From positions 1 through 64,000 of the forward strand of contig CAOLHI010004255.1 of the NCBI GenBank assembly GCA_948474755.1: a stretch of DNA of 64,000 nt, read 5' to 3'. The notes under the pieces were generated by a model. The model was not told the DNA's origin, searched no databases, and saw nothing but the letters and a program-made list of their open reading frames with translations. Position numbers and translations under genes: made by a program. Positions 20,750-33,470 of this stretch are shown one piece after another. This DNA comes from Ctenosaura bakeri. Its lineage: Eukaryota; Chordata; Lepidosauria; Squamata; Iguanidae. Positions within the stretch are counted from its first letter, which is position 1; every line of letters starts with the position of its first letter.

Positions 20750-22430
20750 GAACGAACGCAACCAGTGAAAATGAAATACTATGCAAAAAAATGGAATCAG
20801 GCAAAACAGTCTGTAATCAGTTAACATATCTTAAACCAAAAGATTTTCAAATGTCAGAAAATCACAGCAGAATGGTGCTAATAGATGGCTACCAGATAAC
20901 TCTTCAAGAGCCAGTGATAGAGGGCACTGTCATGGAGAAATCTTTCTCCCAAGTGCTTCCCCCCCATTAATTCTGCAGCCATCGCTTCACGAAGTTGATG
21001 CATGTTTGGAGATCGGTTTGACTCAAGCAGTTCTGGAATATCCTTTACTGCTTGCATGTAGAGAACTCTATTTGTGATGTGCTGAGAATTCATCATATAT
21101 TAGAGACTTTGCCAGACCGGATTACTCATTCTGCACTTGCTCATTTCCTGTGTGTGCCTTTGGCTGTAACAGTGGACTTATCTCTATATGCTGTCAGTCC
21201 CAATTTCCTTTTTCTGTTAGGTTTTATTATTATTCAACCATTTCAGACACTCATCCCTCTTAGTGTATTCTAGAAACTGTTGCTTCTCCATTTCAACCTT
21301 TCTTCCTCCAAGTCCTCTTCTCCCTCTATAGTTTTCTACATTTAAATCCTTTGCTGTCCTGATTTCTATTGACTCAGTGAATAAAGAACTGGTGATCTGT
21401 GCTAATCACTGTACCTCAAACTAATCACTGAGAAAACCACAGATGAATGCATGTCACAAATTCTCAATCCAGATCAATATTTTTATTGTGTCTGTGGAGT
21501 TTTCAAGTATGAGTTAAGATAATTAATATAAAATATGACATAGTTCTGAAAAAGTTGCAGAAAAGACCTCTTGTTCCACAGAAACTGGATCAATATAAAG
21601 TCTGGAGACCTGATATTAACATGTGTTCATCCATATTAACATTAGTATGCTTACTCAAGCTTGTGAAAACAAACATGCTTTTTCATTGTTTTATAGCATG
21701 TTGAAAAGATACAAATCTTCCAAGGCTATGAAGATTAGGATGACATATTATTTGCAAATGCAGCTGACCTTTGTGATAATTTCTCTGATGAAAATGGAAA
21801 GCTTGAGTTATATTTTGGAACTTTTCCTTTATTTATGCTATCACAGGCAAGTGATTGTAAAATAAAAATTAGTAAAAACAAGTAAGGTCTGTCAGCGTTT
21901 GTGACTTAATTCACAGTTTCTTGGAACTCAGCAATATGTCTCATTTCAGAAGAGAACAAGATCTGTTCCCCCTCCTGGCCTCCTAGTATGAAAAAAAGGT
22001 TGCAAGAGCTGTCCAGTCAAAAATTGTTTTTGGCTCTTCCTTAGCCACAAAAGGGCTGGCCAAACCAATTTCATTCACATTTTATTTTAATAAGACCCAA
22101 ACAACAACAAGAGAGTCCCTTTGAGGCTCACAACTTGTGGGCAAATATCAAACTTGAAGATGATTGAAAATGCTTGGTTTATTACTATCCTCAACAGGGA
22201 CTCTGAGAATGGGAAATACTGCTTTGAAAGTAACAGAATCAGAGCTGGCCCAGTTACATACTCCATTGGGTGTGTATTCCTATTTTCTTTGCTTCTATTT
22301 CTTTGCATTTAGCTGTCGACAAAGCCTAAATTTTGTATAGTTTGAAAAGTTACTTTTAAAATTACTTCATTACAGTTCTATTGGTAAGCACCCCAAAGTA
22401 CTTAGTTATCACCTTGGGTATAATTCTGAA
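20750..22430. other. Intergenic, unassigned
   Basis: AT-rich, with no gene, RNA or clear repeat recognised. ORFs here are at most 80 codons and not protein-like. Confidence 0.4.
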
Positions 22431-22437
22431 AAGCATT

Positions 22438-22567
22438 TTTTTTTATTTTCCTGTTTCCTAGTTAATTTTTAAATTTAATTTTTTTTAATTTTTTTAATTT
22501 TTTTTAATTTTTTTTAATTTTTTAAATTAATTTTATATTATTTATTTATAATAAATTTTAAATTAAT

Positions 22568-22598
<31 letters not shown>

Positions 22599-22640
22599 CC
22601 TAGTTAATTTTTAAAATTAATATTTAATTTTAATTAATTG
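22438..22640. repeat. T-rich low-complexity tract
   Basis: Nearly 200 bp almost entirely of T and A, with imperfect units of TTTTTTTTAA that shift to TTAATTTTTAAAATT. It looks like expansion of a T-rich tail. It is one of the most AT-extreme parts of the window. Confidence 0.85.
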
Positions 22641-22929
22641 AAAAACTCATTTAAATGATGTAAACCATTGGCCTGTGGTACAAAACACGCCTTACTCTGA
22701 CCTCAACAGCTGCAAGAGACCAGAGGGCAGCGGCATGAATACAGGCAAGTTGGCGTTTGCACTAGGTGATGTTTCTTTTCTACCATTTTGTGTGGTTCAA
22801 GTGCTAGCCTCTGTTTTCACACTTTCTTCATCCAAGTCTAATCTCATTTTCCATATAATATATTCAGCTTATGAATTAGACAGATAGTGTGATAAAAGGT
22901 ACTCTTGTTTAACACCCTTGTCAAATGGA

Positions 22930-23930
22930 ACCCATTCTAATTCTCTATATTATGTCCTGACGGAGTATATAGGTTATGCATCAAGACAATCAAATATTGT
23001 AGCACTCTCATTTCTTTTATAGCAATCCATAGTTTACTTCATCCATGATCTGTGCAGAAAAGGCTTTACTGTAATGTGTAGAGGACAGACTGATTTTCTT
23101 CTGAAATTTGTTGGCGAACACCATTTTAACCAACATATGTTTTCAATATAATCACTAGTATCTCTTCCTTTTCTGAATCCAGCTTGAACATCTGGAATTT
23201 CTCTCTCCATGTCAGGTAAAAATCCTTGAGTAAATTATTGAGTATCATTTTGTTTATATGGGAGATTAATGCAATATTCTCGTGGTTCCTACAATCTGTG
23301 ATTTCCCCAGTCTTGGCAACTAGAATATTTATTGAGCGCCTTCAGTCTGTGGGAAATGATTTTGTTTTCTATATTTCTTGGCAACTTATTGTTAACATTT
23401 AGATGAGTGAAACAGCTTTATTGGTGTGTTATCTCTTCGTGGTAATTTATGTCTTCCAAGTATTTTGAGATACTTGCCTATATCACTTCTAAAATTTTGA
23501 GTTCATCTTCAAAAGCTTCTTTCTTGAAGGAATTTGCCATCCTTTTATCTCTTCTATATAGCTGCTCAGCATATTGTTTCCATTGTTGTTTTATTTTGTT
23601 CTGATCATATAATGTGTTCCCTTCTTGGTCATATAGCATCCTTATCTTGGTTGAAATTTACCTTTGATTTCTTGGATCTTGGACCTATGGAAGAGGTCTC
23701 TTGTTCTGACTTTTTTATTTTTTATAATTGTTCTTTTTGTCTGTGTGAACAAGTTGCTGAACACTTGCCTTCAGGATTCTGATTCTATTGTATTCTGCCA
23801 CTTTTTGTATTTGCTTCTCACCCATTCTTAACCACTTGAAGAGTAGTATCAATCATCCACTCTGATTTCAATCCACTGTTCTTCCAGTTCGCATCCAATT
23901 AGGCTTCATAGTATATAACTCAATTCCAGT
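22930..23930 (-). mobile_element. BovB/RTE LINE relic
   Basis: Minus-strand reading in three drifting frames gives, in order, RTRDLFHRSKIQEIKGKF, then DQNKIKQQWKQYAEQLYRRD, then NHENIALISHINKMI, and near the fingers/palm a HYSKAFSAQIMDEVNY-like stretch. These align with BovB reverse-transcriptase landmarks (KTRDLFKKI, RWQEYTEELY, NYRTIALISHASKVM, DYAKAFDCVDH). It is broken by many stop codons and shifts. BovB LINEs are abundant in squamates and share their 3' end with Sauria SINEs such as that at 8493. Confidence 0.8.
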
Positions 23931-24353
23931 TCAGTTCAATTCCACTTGTTGGTAATCAGACAACTGCCATGACAAACTTTCATTAAATAACTTGAATCTT
24001 CAGAAAATAAAGAATAAGTAATATTTGCAATTTGTAATTTCTATTTCTTTGGAATTTTAAAAAATTTTCTAAAGCTTTTCTAAAGCTTTGTAGCCTAATC
24101 TCAGCTAGAGTAGACCTACCGAATCCATGGGATTTAAATAAAGGTTGATTTACCATTCATCAATTCTACTCTACCTGGGAGAAACAAATGTATTTAGACC
24201 TGTAAATATATTTATTTGTTGTTGTCTGCCTCTCTCATATCGTGCTTCTTGTTTCAAATAAATGTTACCAATATTGGTTGGTTACTATGATTTTTAACTT
24301 TCTTCTGTGATTTTTTTTTAAAATCCAGATATTGGATATTTTTTCTCTGCATT

Positions 24354-24399
24354 CCTTTCTTTCTTTCTTTCTTTCTTTCTTTCTCTTTCTTTCTTTCTT
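24354..24399. repeat. CTTT microsatellite
   Basis: About eleven CTTT units with one CTCTTT interruption. Confidence 0.95.
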
Positions 24400-24879
24400 A
24401 GAACAGAAAGTAGTTTGAGATCAAGACCAGTCTCAGCTATTCTGTTGTCTGAGGCAAAGAGCAAGATGGCACCCTTTCTCATTCCATGTAAAAAAGGGTG
24501 AGTGAACTGTCAGTTGACACTTATTCAACTCTGCTGTGCCTGAAGGCAATAGGTAGTTAAAGGTGTTGCAGAACAGACTGGGTGGTACACAGTTTCTTCT
24601 GAAGCAATCTAGTGTCACTTCCCAGCATCTGCTACCTGAGCCTAATGGTAGAACTGGCCCTGCTTTGGGTATTTATGAAATATAAAAGAAATGAATATGT
24701 AAATATCTTGTTCTTCTTTGTCCTATACATTCATCCATGCTCTCCAAACCTATTACATTCCTCATGAACACACTTATTTGATTTTATCCCTTGGTGTAGT
24801 TAACAGGAAGATCAAGGTCTTTGCCTTGTGCCCTTTGCCTTCTGCAACATCCAAAGCCCCTCAAGATACCATACACTTA

Positions 24880-25055
24880 GGGATGCCAGAATGAAAACTG
24901 GAGGTGGCTCCTGGACCTTTAATGATTGTATAGGGGAGGGAAGTTCAGCAAGTATGGCTTGTAACCAGGTAACAAGCCATACTTCCTGAAATTCCCTTTT
25001 CTACCCAATCATAAAAGGTAAAGGAACCCTCTCAAGTATTTGCCCTGGCAATCCT
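24880..25055. mobile_element. Foldback MITE (GGCTCCTGGACCTTTAAT type)
   Basis: The left arm GGCTCCTGGACCTTTAATGA ... AGTATGGCTTGTAACC and the right arm GGTAACAAGCCATACTT ... AATCATAAAAGGTAAAGG are complementary over about 58 bases (24906-25028). Outer ends GGGATGCCAG and CCTGGCAATCC are also complementary. A related copy lies at 39562-39722. Confidence 0.7.
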
Positions 25056-25059
25056 ACCT

Positions 25060-27240
25060 AAACTCCCCTTCATGTAGTTCATCCAATCTTCCTCAGTCTC
25101 CCTTAAGATTATCCTGAGAAGCAAAAGATACTGAGGGTGATAAAAAGAGATGAAGATCTGACCTCTGACCACACAGATGTATGACCATGACCAAAAAAGT
25201 GTTAATTCCAACCAGTAGTAACTAAGTTACTCTAGGCAATTATTTTTTCCAGATGCACTAAAGTTTGTACATCACAATGTATCTTTATTACCAATTTAAT
25301 ACTAGTAACTAGAATAGAGCTTATAGATCTTTCTTCAAGGTCACTACCCCACAATATATTTCCCGGTTCTGCCTGACACCGCTGAGTTGTACTGATGAAT
25401 TTAACCTTCTTTGGAAAATTGCCTCCATGAGGCAATCAATAATCCTAATTATACATAGACCACACACAATAAGGACCCTACTGGGATAAATGTATATATT
25501 AATAGAGGTCATGTAATTAAATCTCCTCAACCTAGGCTGAAAATGTACCCAATTAAAATAGAGAAACTTAATCAGGAGTGGCATCAGTAATTGGAAGAAA
25601 AGATAAAAGCTAATTCTGGATGGTAGGTGAGAACTATTGTGTATATGTTGTTATAAAGGATGAAATTCCATAATTATCTTTTTTCTTATTGATGCTATTC
25701 ATCAGTGAATGAAATTAAGAGGATTCGCATTAACACTACATCTACAAATTGATCTTGAATTTATATTGCTTTCTTCAAATAAAAGCCACTTCAGCTCTAA
25801 ATGCAATTTACTTTCAGCCAACAGGGCAATCCAATATTCTGTTACATGACCAAGGTAGGATTCCACTAGAGTCTCCTTGGTCTGCTTCAGCACAGCTAGT
25901 CACCATGGCAAGAGGAAATGTAATGCTACCTCTCTTATCCATGGTAAATAAAAATGGAGTGGGTTACAGATTTGTGCACTCACCTTCCCTTTCCCTTCAA
26001 CATTCTCATGGAATTTTTTCCACCCCATTAACTTGATTGCAGTATGTACTTGTGGATTAGTTACCATTGATCTGAGTTGCATTTAACTAGGCTTTGCAAA
26101 CTAACTTCAAACTCTTGTTTCAAACTCTAGTTAAAGCTAACTATGTTCAGAACTGGTCCAGCAGACATATTACATTTTATCCTCAGTTCAGACACCTGTC
26201 CTCTTGTATTCTTTAAATGATCGTGCATATTGGTGGTGCTAACATTATTGGATATCAGTGGACCATACTGAAAAAGAAAAGAAGGAAAGGATGTGCAAGA
26301 GGGTGAGCATGCAACCTTTTTAAGATCTTTCAGCTATGGTGTAGCTATGCTACGTGAGACAAGAGTACTAAGCACACAAAAAAGGAAGGTACATTGTAGA
26401 GCAATTAACTTTGAAGCTTCACCTCTTGAACAACACACTGAAAGTCATAACAATCTCACTTGGGCAACAAGCCTAGAAAAAGGTTTCCCATTATGCATTC
26501 CCACTAATTATGGTATGGGTAGAGCCAAACCCAGATACCATTCATTTGCCCATGAGAAGCTTGAGGGAAAATAGTTGTGCAAACAGGTTCTGAATACCTC
26601 CTTGCTCAGTGTCTGAGAAAGTATTCAGATTTGCATAACCCCTAGTTATGCCAGTATAAGTCAACAAAAGGATTTGGGACCTTGTATACTGCCTTACAAG
26701 TCCTATACTACTAAGGGGTGTTTATCTGTTACACTGTGATATGGCATCAGTCCAGAAACTTCAGGGGCATATGTCAGAGTTATATGAGATACGTAAAACA
26801 TCACTAAGGGGAGAACATTGTTATATTAGTGAGATTCGTTGCTCAGTAGAGAGTCTAAATTGGCAAAGCAACATGAGCAAGGAGTTAAGGCAAGGTTTAT
26901 TTCTGCAGCAGAAATAGGTACATGCATTGTGGAGGTCCAATGTGAGACAAAACAGATTTCCCTGTGCCCACTTTTTTACACTAAACAGGTGAGTTTCCTC
27001 ATGTAAACATTAAAAAAACAATTAACACTTCAAAGCACATCCATTCGGTCTGGCCTCTATCAAGATTAAACTTTCCTAGTCTGTTTATTATTTTCAGATA
27101 GTATCTGATAATCCAACAGGAACTTTAGTGTTTGATTTCTTCAGAGAGTCTGTTACCTTAAACAAGGGATGTAATTAACAGATGCAAATCAAGGAGGAAG
27201 CTCCTTTTTCTCACCTACATGTTAAAACACAGGATGGAGC
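25060..27240. other. Intergenic, unassigned
   Basis: No gene or recognised repeat. The 93-95 codon ORFs at 25749 and 26293 contain no familiar domain and look like chance. Confidence 0.4.
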
Positions 27241-27351
27241 CAAGGTTTCTAGTTCAGCCTATGTGACCCTCTCACTTCTAGGGAATTGACATCTCTAGAC
27301 TTGAATTCAGATTGGAAAAGGGGAATCTCTAGTTTTGAGAGTGAGGGTATG

Positions 27352-27402
27352 TTGTTGTTGTTGTTGTTGTAATAATAATAATAATAGTAATAATAATAAT
27401 AA

Positions 27403-27485
<83 letters not shown>
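27352..27485. repeat. GTT / AAT / ATT compound trinucleotide array
   Basis: A short GTT run (27352-27370) is followed by AAT units (27371-27400), which switch at a TTTTT to ATT units running to 27485. The AAT and ATT blocks are complementary, so the array can fold on itself. It produces the poly-asparagine and poly-tyrosine ORF on the minus strand, which is not a gene. Confidence 0.95.
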
Positions 27486-28365
27486 TACCACCACCATAAC
27501 ATTACTGTAGTATTTCATGGGTGTGCTATGGCCACCATGGAAGGTAAAGAATATACGTGACACTTGTTGAATCAATAGAAGCTACAATAAACTATACAGT
27601 AGAGTCTGTGACACATAGGGGCTTACCTTGTTCTCACATGCAAAGAAGAGTTTCAAAAGTTTTGTCTTTGGTAGACAAGGTTATAAAGTTCTTGAGCATT
27701 TTTTCCAAATTTTTTTCTCATTTGGGAATATTTTTGTACCAAAATTGTAAATTTTCAAAATAACTATCTTGGGTACTGTTTTCTGCACAAAACATGGATT
27801 TTTGTGCATTCGTTCTGCAAATTCTTTTTTTGAAAAAAAAAAAAAAAGTCCTGAAAGGAAAAAAAATCCCAGCTGTTGACTTATTTTTCAACGTGGTGTT
27901 TGGTGTCATGTTAAAGATGAGAAAACCTGTATTATTTACATCCCTCATGATACACCAGACCTGCTTTCTGTCAACTGTGAGGAAGTGTGCTTTATTGTAC
28001 TTTCTTCATGTCACGTACTTCCTGTAGTTGTGAAATTTATCCAAGGCTTCTGCTGGTGTGAACAGGGTGGTTGTTGGCATAGCATTAAACATTTTAAGAA
28101 ATAAAAAAGGCCATTCTTGAAGAAAGCACTGACTTCTTAGTTCTCCTCTTTATTTTTTCGGACAAGACACTGGGCTTCCAGGTGCTCATACTGAGACTAA
28201 AGTTGCCATTACAGAGTTGCCATAATAGTCGGTTCAGTCATCAACTGATTGCCATAAGTACTGCTTCAGTCCTCAACTGATTTAATCTCACCAGGACACA
28301 ATGTATCAATTGTGTCTTCTTTTGTAATATGTTGACAAGTTATGGGATGAGCTGTTCACTACTTA

Positions 28366-28782
28366 GGCTCTTTCTGCACTCTACCTTCTTCTGAGGTCAT
28401 CCCATGGAGATCCCAGCAGCAGCTCTGCTGGAAGGGGAGTGTGACAGGAGCACTCTCCTCTGCACTAGCTGCCTCCACAATGAAGGAAGCACGATGGCCC
28501 TGCCTCTTCCTTCCATAGCACATCTGTGTACTTTCCCAGGCTGCACTGGGGCAGAAAGCACAACCATTGCACTTCCGGACCCCCCACAGACCAGGCAAGT
28601 CCACAGTGGTGGTGCAATTTCAGGTCATTGATGAGGAAAACCTATCAATGATTTACTCCATAAGTGCACCGTCTGGGGATGGGAGAAGGACCGGACCATG
28701 ATGACGTCATGCAGAACTGTCATCACTGTCCTGTCCTTCACTTGTCTTTATGGTGGGTTGGGAGGATGGCATGGAAAGGGTC
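28366..28782. mobile_element. Possible Harbinger-like MITE with TTA duplications
   Basis: Starts GGCTCTTTCTGCACTC and ends ATGGAAAGGGTC, with TTA on both sides (28363-28365 and 28783-28785). The ends match the pattern GRCYCTTTC. The interior has palindromic GATGACGTCATGCAG and resembles 6120-6526. Termini are only partly complementary, so this is less certain than the other copies. Confidence 0.5.
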
Positions 28783-29103
28783 TTAGAAAAGGCAAAAAAG
28801 TTTCAAATAGCATAATGGGGATGTTGATTTTGGTGAGCATGGAGACATATCTACTAGCTTGAATTTGGTTCCAGAAGAGGTGGCCACATAAAGGCAAAGG
28901 TTTCTTCTTTCCATGTATGAGAAAAGAGCCAGGAAAACTTACATGAGATGTGGTACCTCAATTTCCAAATATGTAGGGTTAGCCAGCTATTACATGCAAA
29001 ATGTACACTATTTCCCAAAACACCCACTGCTGCGAAGTCAGCATACTCATAGGATTTTCTATTAATTCCAGCAATGGTGTGGTGTTAACCTAGAAATCAT
29101 GGA

Positions 29104-29436
29104 ATGGAACCTTGGAGTGGTATGTTGAAACCCTTTCAAATATTGCAACTTTTCATTAACATCATGTTGCTTGCAGTTGCAATGAACATGCCTGTCAGTG
29201 TAGCTGAAGGAATATGTTATATATTACAATATATGTGGTGTGTGTGTTGGCTTGAATACATTAATAGAGCTGATGTGAAGAAAAAAGAGGCACAAGATGA
29301 TAACCTTCAGAAAGACATTCCTAATGAAAACCTTCAGGAAAAACTTCCTGATGAAAAGTTGAAGGCCAATGTTTCCCATGAAAATAGAGATGCCATGACA
29401 TGCTTGCAGCCAGGTGCTGGAGGAAAAAAATCATAG
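29104..29436 (+). CDS. Weak candidate small ORF, 110 codons, two hydrophobic segments
   Basis: Not recognised as any known family. The predicted product has hydrophobic stretches at about residues 11-30 and 33-50, then a charged, Lys/Glu/Asn-rich tail. Residues 66-92 are three 9-residue units (DNLQKDIPN, ENLQEKLPD, EKLKANVSH) from an in-frame 27-bp repeat, and the protein ends GGKKS. The frame is closed upstream by a stop at 29086. A polypyrimidine-AG (TTTTCTATTAATTCCAG, ending 29071) lies just before that stop, so it could be at most the edge of an exon in another frame. No polyadenylation signal or partner exon was found. Chance ORF remains the leading alternative; it is listed because its composition differs from the other ORFs here. 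Confidence 0.15.
   Translation: MEPWSGMLKPFQILQLFINIMLLAVAMNMPVSVAEGICYILQYMWCVCWLEYINRADVKKKEAQDDNLQKDIPNENLQEKLPDEKLKANVSHENRDAMTCLQPGAGGKKS
29299..29379 (+). repeat. 27-bp tandem repeat, three units
   Basis: Units at 29299-29325, 29326-29352 and 29353-29379. The first two share AACCTTCAG and CCTRAT; the third is more diverged. The period is a multiple of three and keeps the ORF open. Confidence 0.65.
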
Positions 29437-29439
29437 TAT

Positions 29440-31340
29440 TTGGGTGTCGGAAGTAAAATGCTTATTTCCCATACAAGCGATCATGCAAGCTGCAAAATTA
29501 ATTCTTTTAACTGTTTGACCATATTCAAAGTACAGAATAGGAAATGAAGATTATATTGGGGGGGGGGTTAAAGAAAGGAAAAACAGCTGTAGACTTCATC
29601 TGTTTCAAATTTTCTTTCTAGTTGAAGGAATTAAAATGTTGTGGGTGTTTCACTGGTCTGCAATTAGTGGCCATCTTTTGGACAGAATCATTGAACAAAT
29701 AGCTTGGCAAGAAAATTAAAGGACTGGACATCAAAACTTTATGCAGACATGAAATTCATGCTTCTGGTTGATACATATCCTATTCAACAGTGTTTTTTCA
29801 TACCGATAAAATGGCTGCCATTTTTCAAGATGGCAGTGGTTACTCCAGTGAGAATGTCAGTATGTTGTTCAAGCTGCAATTAGGTGCCAAATTTCAGCTT
29901 CAAAACATTCCGTATTCAACTCTAATGTTCTGGACAAGGAAAGCAGATTTTTCCTTATTTTCTTTTCCCACACAATAACAAAACAAACAAACAAACAAAA
30001 AAACCTTCAGAGTTCTGCAGTCTGCTGAGCAAGATTATAAGGTGAATTTTTTAATGATGTTTCACATTTTTGGAGCTTTGGGGCATAAATTTATGATTTT
30101 TACAGAAAAAGGCTTTTGTATAGGACATGTGTTCCTGCAAATGTTGCTTTTTGTGCAAACTGCAATGTTTGGGGTCAAAAAAAAGTTTTTGCTCTTGCTG
30201 CTGCTGATGAAAAAAGTGCTTCCCCCACCCATTCTCAAACAGCAGTGATTTGACAACTTATTCAGCAGAGTTTTTCAGTGGATCAAGACATCCTTTCTCT
30301 TCAAGAGTGTGAATATTTCATAAGTATTCTTTCTATATTCTGGACTAATACTTCAACAAAGTTTGTATCATGCTTATAAGACGTGCTGCATAAGGGTAAG
30401 ACTTAGCTAGACAACTGAACTGGTGCACTGCAGCCCAAAAATAAAGTAGGCAAAAAAAAAGGAAGGATGATTGAGGAATAATGGAAGTTGGTCAGTTTGT
30501 CAACAATCTATTAATTGTCCAAGACCAGAAAATATTAGTGGTGGACATACCATAATCTCTTGTGCAGAGCACCAGAACCTTGGAATCCATCTAGTCAGAT
30601 TGGAAGACTGGATTGCAACTAACCGATTAGCCTTTCATGAGATATAGATATATCATGAGATGTAGCTTTTGTGGCTGTTATCTCATTTCACAGTAAATAT
30701 TATCTACAGCAGTGATTGTAGCGTACTTTACATCAATACTGTTCCTTTTTAGATGTGTATTTTAATGATTCCATGAGCATTCTTGGATTTCTGAAGCTAG
30801 TCTACATACCTGAAAGAAGCTGTGCACATTGATATATTTCACCCATTTGAGAGGATTTTTAAAATTCCATATATTTCTAGTATGGTTCTATAATTTTTCT
30901 CTTCTCTTGGCTTCTTGATAGGCTGCATGTGTTATGTTACACACAATCCTTTGCCCAGGGGATAAAATAGTAAAATACATATTCTGTGATTTCTTTCATT
31001 TCCTATTCTGGTAGGAACCACCGTCTAATTCCAAACAGAAGACTGTCAGTCCATGGAGGTGGCCCCCTTACACTAAGAAAGAAAAGCCAAAGGGAGTCCT
31101 GCGGATGATGGAGTTTTGAAAGTATAATGACTGCAAAAGGCAGACTATTTTCAGCATATGTATTTTCAGGAAGTATTCTATAGAATATGTGCAACACTAT
31201 TATTTCCACATGTTCTTGCTGCCTGGTTGTTCTTTGAGTATTTAGGGAGAAAAATAATTGTGCTTTTGCTCTTTCATTTGATTATGATTGTTACCATTGT
31301 ATTGTTGTGGCTCTTGTCCTCTTCTCTCTCATTATAATTT
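29440..31340. other. Intergenic, unassigned
   Basis: AT-rich. Nothing recognised beyond homopolymer runs (G-run near 29560, A-run near 30452) and a short AAAC repeat near 29980. Confidence 0.4.
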
Positions 31341-31489
31341 TGCATATGCCTTATCCAACCTGGTGCCCTCCAGACAACAACAGTAGCGGACTACGTGTGT
31401 AAAGGCAATATTTTGTCTCCAGAAATACTGCAAGCCACACTATATATAACTTTATTGCCTCTAAGGTTTTTTTTTCCTGGTGCTGTTGG

Positions 31490-31855
31490 GACAAGGAATA
31501 CATTTCACAGATGAAAATGGAGGAATGTGTGGCCAGTCAACCTCAAAGTGTGGCCAATATAGCAGGTATTGTTAATGAGGAAGAATACACAAGTTAGGAG
31601 AGGTTGCAGCAGTTCAATTTTGCCTGAGCCAACTGAGAAAGGCAAGATTTTCTCCCCTTCTCTGCTCCCTGGCCTTCAAGTTGATTGAAGCTATTTTTGC
31701 ATTTTGGATTCAGCTGCAACAATTGAAGTAAGCTGAAGATAAAAGAGGAAAAATGGGAGGAGAAGAGAGAAATCAGGACATTTGAAAAGCAGCTAAAAAT
31801 GGGACAACAGGGGATTAATCAGGACCATTCCTCTCAAATTTGGACACTTGGAGGG
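31490..31855 (+). mobile_element. TACCCTCC-family MITE
   Basis: The 5' end is degraded (AATACATTTCACAGATGAAAA); the 3' end ACTTGGAGGG is followed by TA. Family blocks: GTGTGGCCAGTCAACCTCAA, TTAGGAGAGGTTGCAGCAG, CTGCAACAATTGAAGTAAGC and GGGAGGAGAAGAGAGAAAT. About 365 bp, matching the family length. Confidence 0.75.
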
Positions 31856-32143
31856 TATGCTGTGAGTAGGTGAGCTGTGAAAATAAACTTTGGAATGGTA
31901 CATGCTGCCTGTGGACTGCACTTTGTTCACTCCTAATCTACAGCCTTCATCAAGTCTAATTGACCATATTGTCTGGGGACAATGGGAACTATAGTTTAAT
32001 GGAAGGCAGCCTTGGTATATGAGGTGACTTACAAATTTATCAAATGCAAACACTATATGAAATAAATCTCTTGCTTTAGGGCATACATATGTCTTGCTTT
32101 TAGACATTTAATTCTTGCAAAGTTAGAGCTTTCTGTATCTATA

Positions 32144-32351
32144 GGGCCTTTCTGCCTTATACTGTTATAGTGCTATTATTCCATTTTCATCATCCTGTGG
32201 AATCCCAGCGTTCACGGTTTAGGGAGAGGCATTTAGAATTCTCAGCCAGAGACCTCTTTGACTCCAGTAAACTACAAACCCCAGAATTCCACAGGAATAA
32301 TAATAGAATAATGGAATAATAGCGCTATAACCGTGTAGTGCAGAAAAGCCC
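32144..32351. mobile_element. Harbinger-like MITE
   Basis: Starts GGGCCTTTCTGCC and ends GCAGAAAAGCCC, flanked by ATA on both sides (32141-32143 and 32352-32354). It carries the family blocks ACTGTTATAGTGCTATTATT and the inverted GAATAATAGCGCTATAAC. 208 bp, close to the 198-bp copy at 14653. Confidence 0.85.
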
Positions 32352-33224
32352 ATAGTGTATCACATAGTTTGATAAGCAGCAAAAAAAGATAGGTTCCCCT
32401 TGCTAAATGCTTTTGTGGGAGAATGTTCTACAGCTGAGGTGTTACTACTGAACAAGTCTTGTTTCTAGCTGCTCTCTGCCCGGGGAATCCCCTGAACGTG
32501 TCCTCAGCTAACAACAACTCCTGCGTGATTTGCTGCCATTCTCATTTCTCCCTCTCTCTGCCCAATGTAGAAGCACACCAGAAGAAAGCAAGATCTTTTG
32601 CCCTTTTGAAAAGGTGTTTTTTTTCTAAAGATTTTCAAGATCTGTAGTATTCACATTTTAATATTGTTTTGTTGTGGTCCTTAAAATAATGGTCTGTGTG
32701 TATGTGTGTGTGAGAGAGAGCACATCTATGGCAATGTACTGGTGCTGCTTATGATCTAAGGGCTTTGCATTTTTCCCTTTTGTACTGAGGTAATCACTTA
32801 TGGGAACAATAAGAATGTCAGCCAAACTGAAACAATCCCTAGCTGCTAAATGAGTACATCATGAAATTAAATTTACAGGAGCCAGCTGCAATCAAGATGG
32901 ATGGGGAAGACAAAGGCATGTCCTCCACTGTACCTTAAGAAGTTTAGGGCATGCATGGAGAGTGTTTGTAGCCTCCTGCTTTCTCAGTACAGTGCTTTCC
33001 CTCAAAGCCATCTCTGCTGAAATGCAGAGTCCTGTGGAAAGCAATTGTGCAACTGCTGCACCATCTGGGGGCCTTTTGGTGTCAATAAAAATCTTGCCAT
33101 TGGAAGGTGGTTATTTGTGTGAACAACATGATGAATCATTTCACACACAAATAGTTCCTCAAACAGTTGTGTTACAGATAGCTGTCCATGTTGCTCCACT
33201 TGTTTGTTGGAATGTATTATGAAC

Positions 33225-33395
33225 CAATATAGTGAGTTAGTTGGAATTCTGGATCAACAGAGAGGAGAATTGGGTTCAGATCTCCACTGCATAATGAAAC
33301 TCATGGGTGAACTTAGACCTACTTGTCTGACCTACCTCACAGAATTCTTAGGAAAATGTAATAGAGATAGGGGGAATCATGTCAGCTCCAGTTGC
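33225..33395 (+). mobile_element. Old tRNA-derived SINE
   Basis: Follows a known reptile SINE order: TTGGAATTCTGGATCAACAG head, GGGTTCAGATCTCCACTG B box, CATGGGTGAACTTAGACC core remnant, then GACCTACCTCACAGAATTCT and AATAGAGATAGGGGGAATCA. It is strongly diverged. Confidence 0.65.
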
Positions 33396-33420
33396 TGCAG
33401 ACTGGCAGCTGATGGCTCTT

Positions 33421-33470
33421 GGACCAACACCAGTGCATGGACCAACACCAATCCATGGACCACCACTTTG
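33421..33470. repeat. 18-bp minisatellite, under three units
   Basis: GGACCAACACCAGTGCAT, then GGACCAACACCAATCCAT, then a partial GGACCACCAC. Confidence 0.85.

Noticed and set aside
27249..27575. 108-codon ORF with long asparagine and tyrosine runs
   Set aside because: Translation of the trinucleotide microsatellite.
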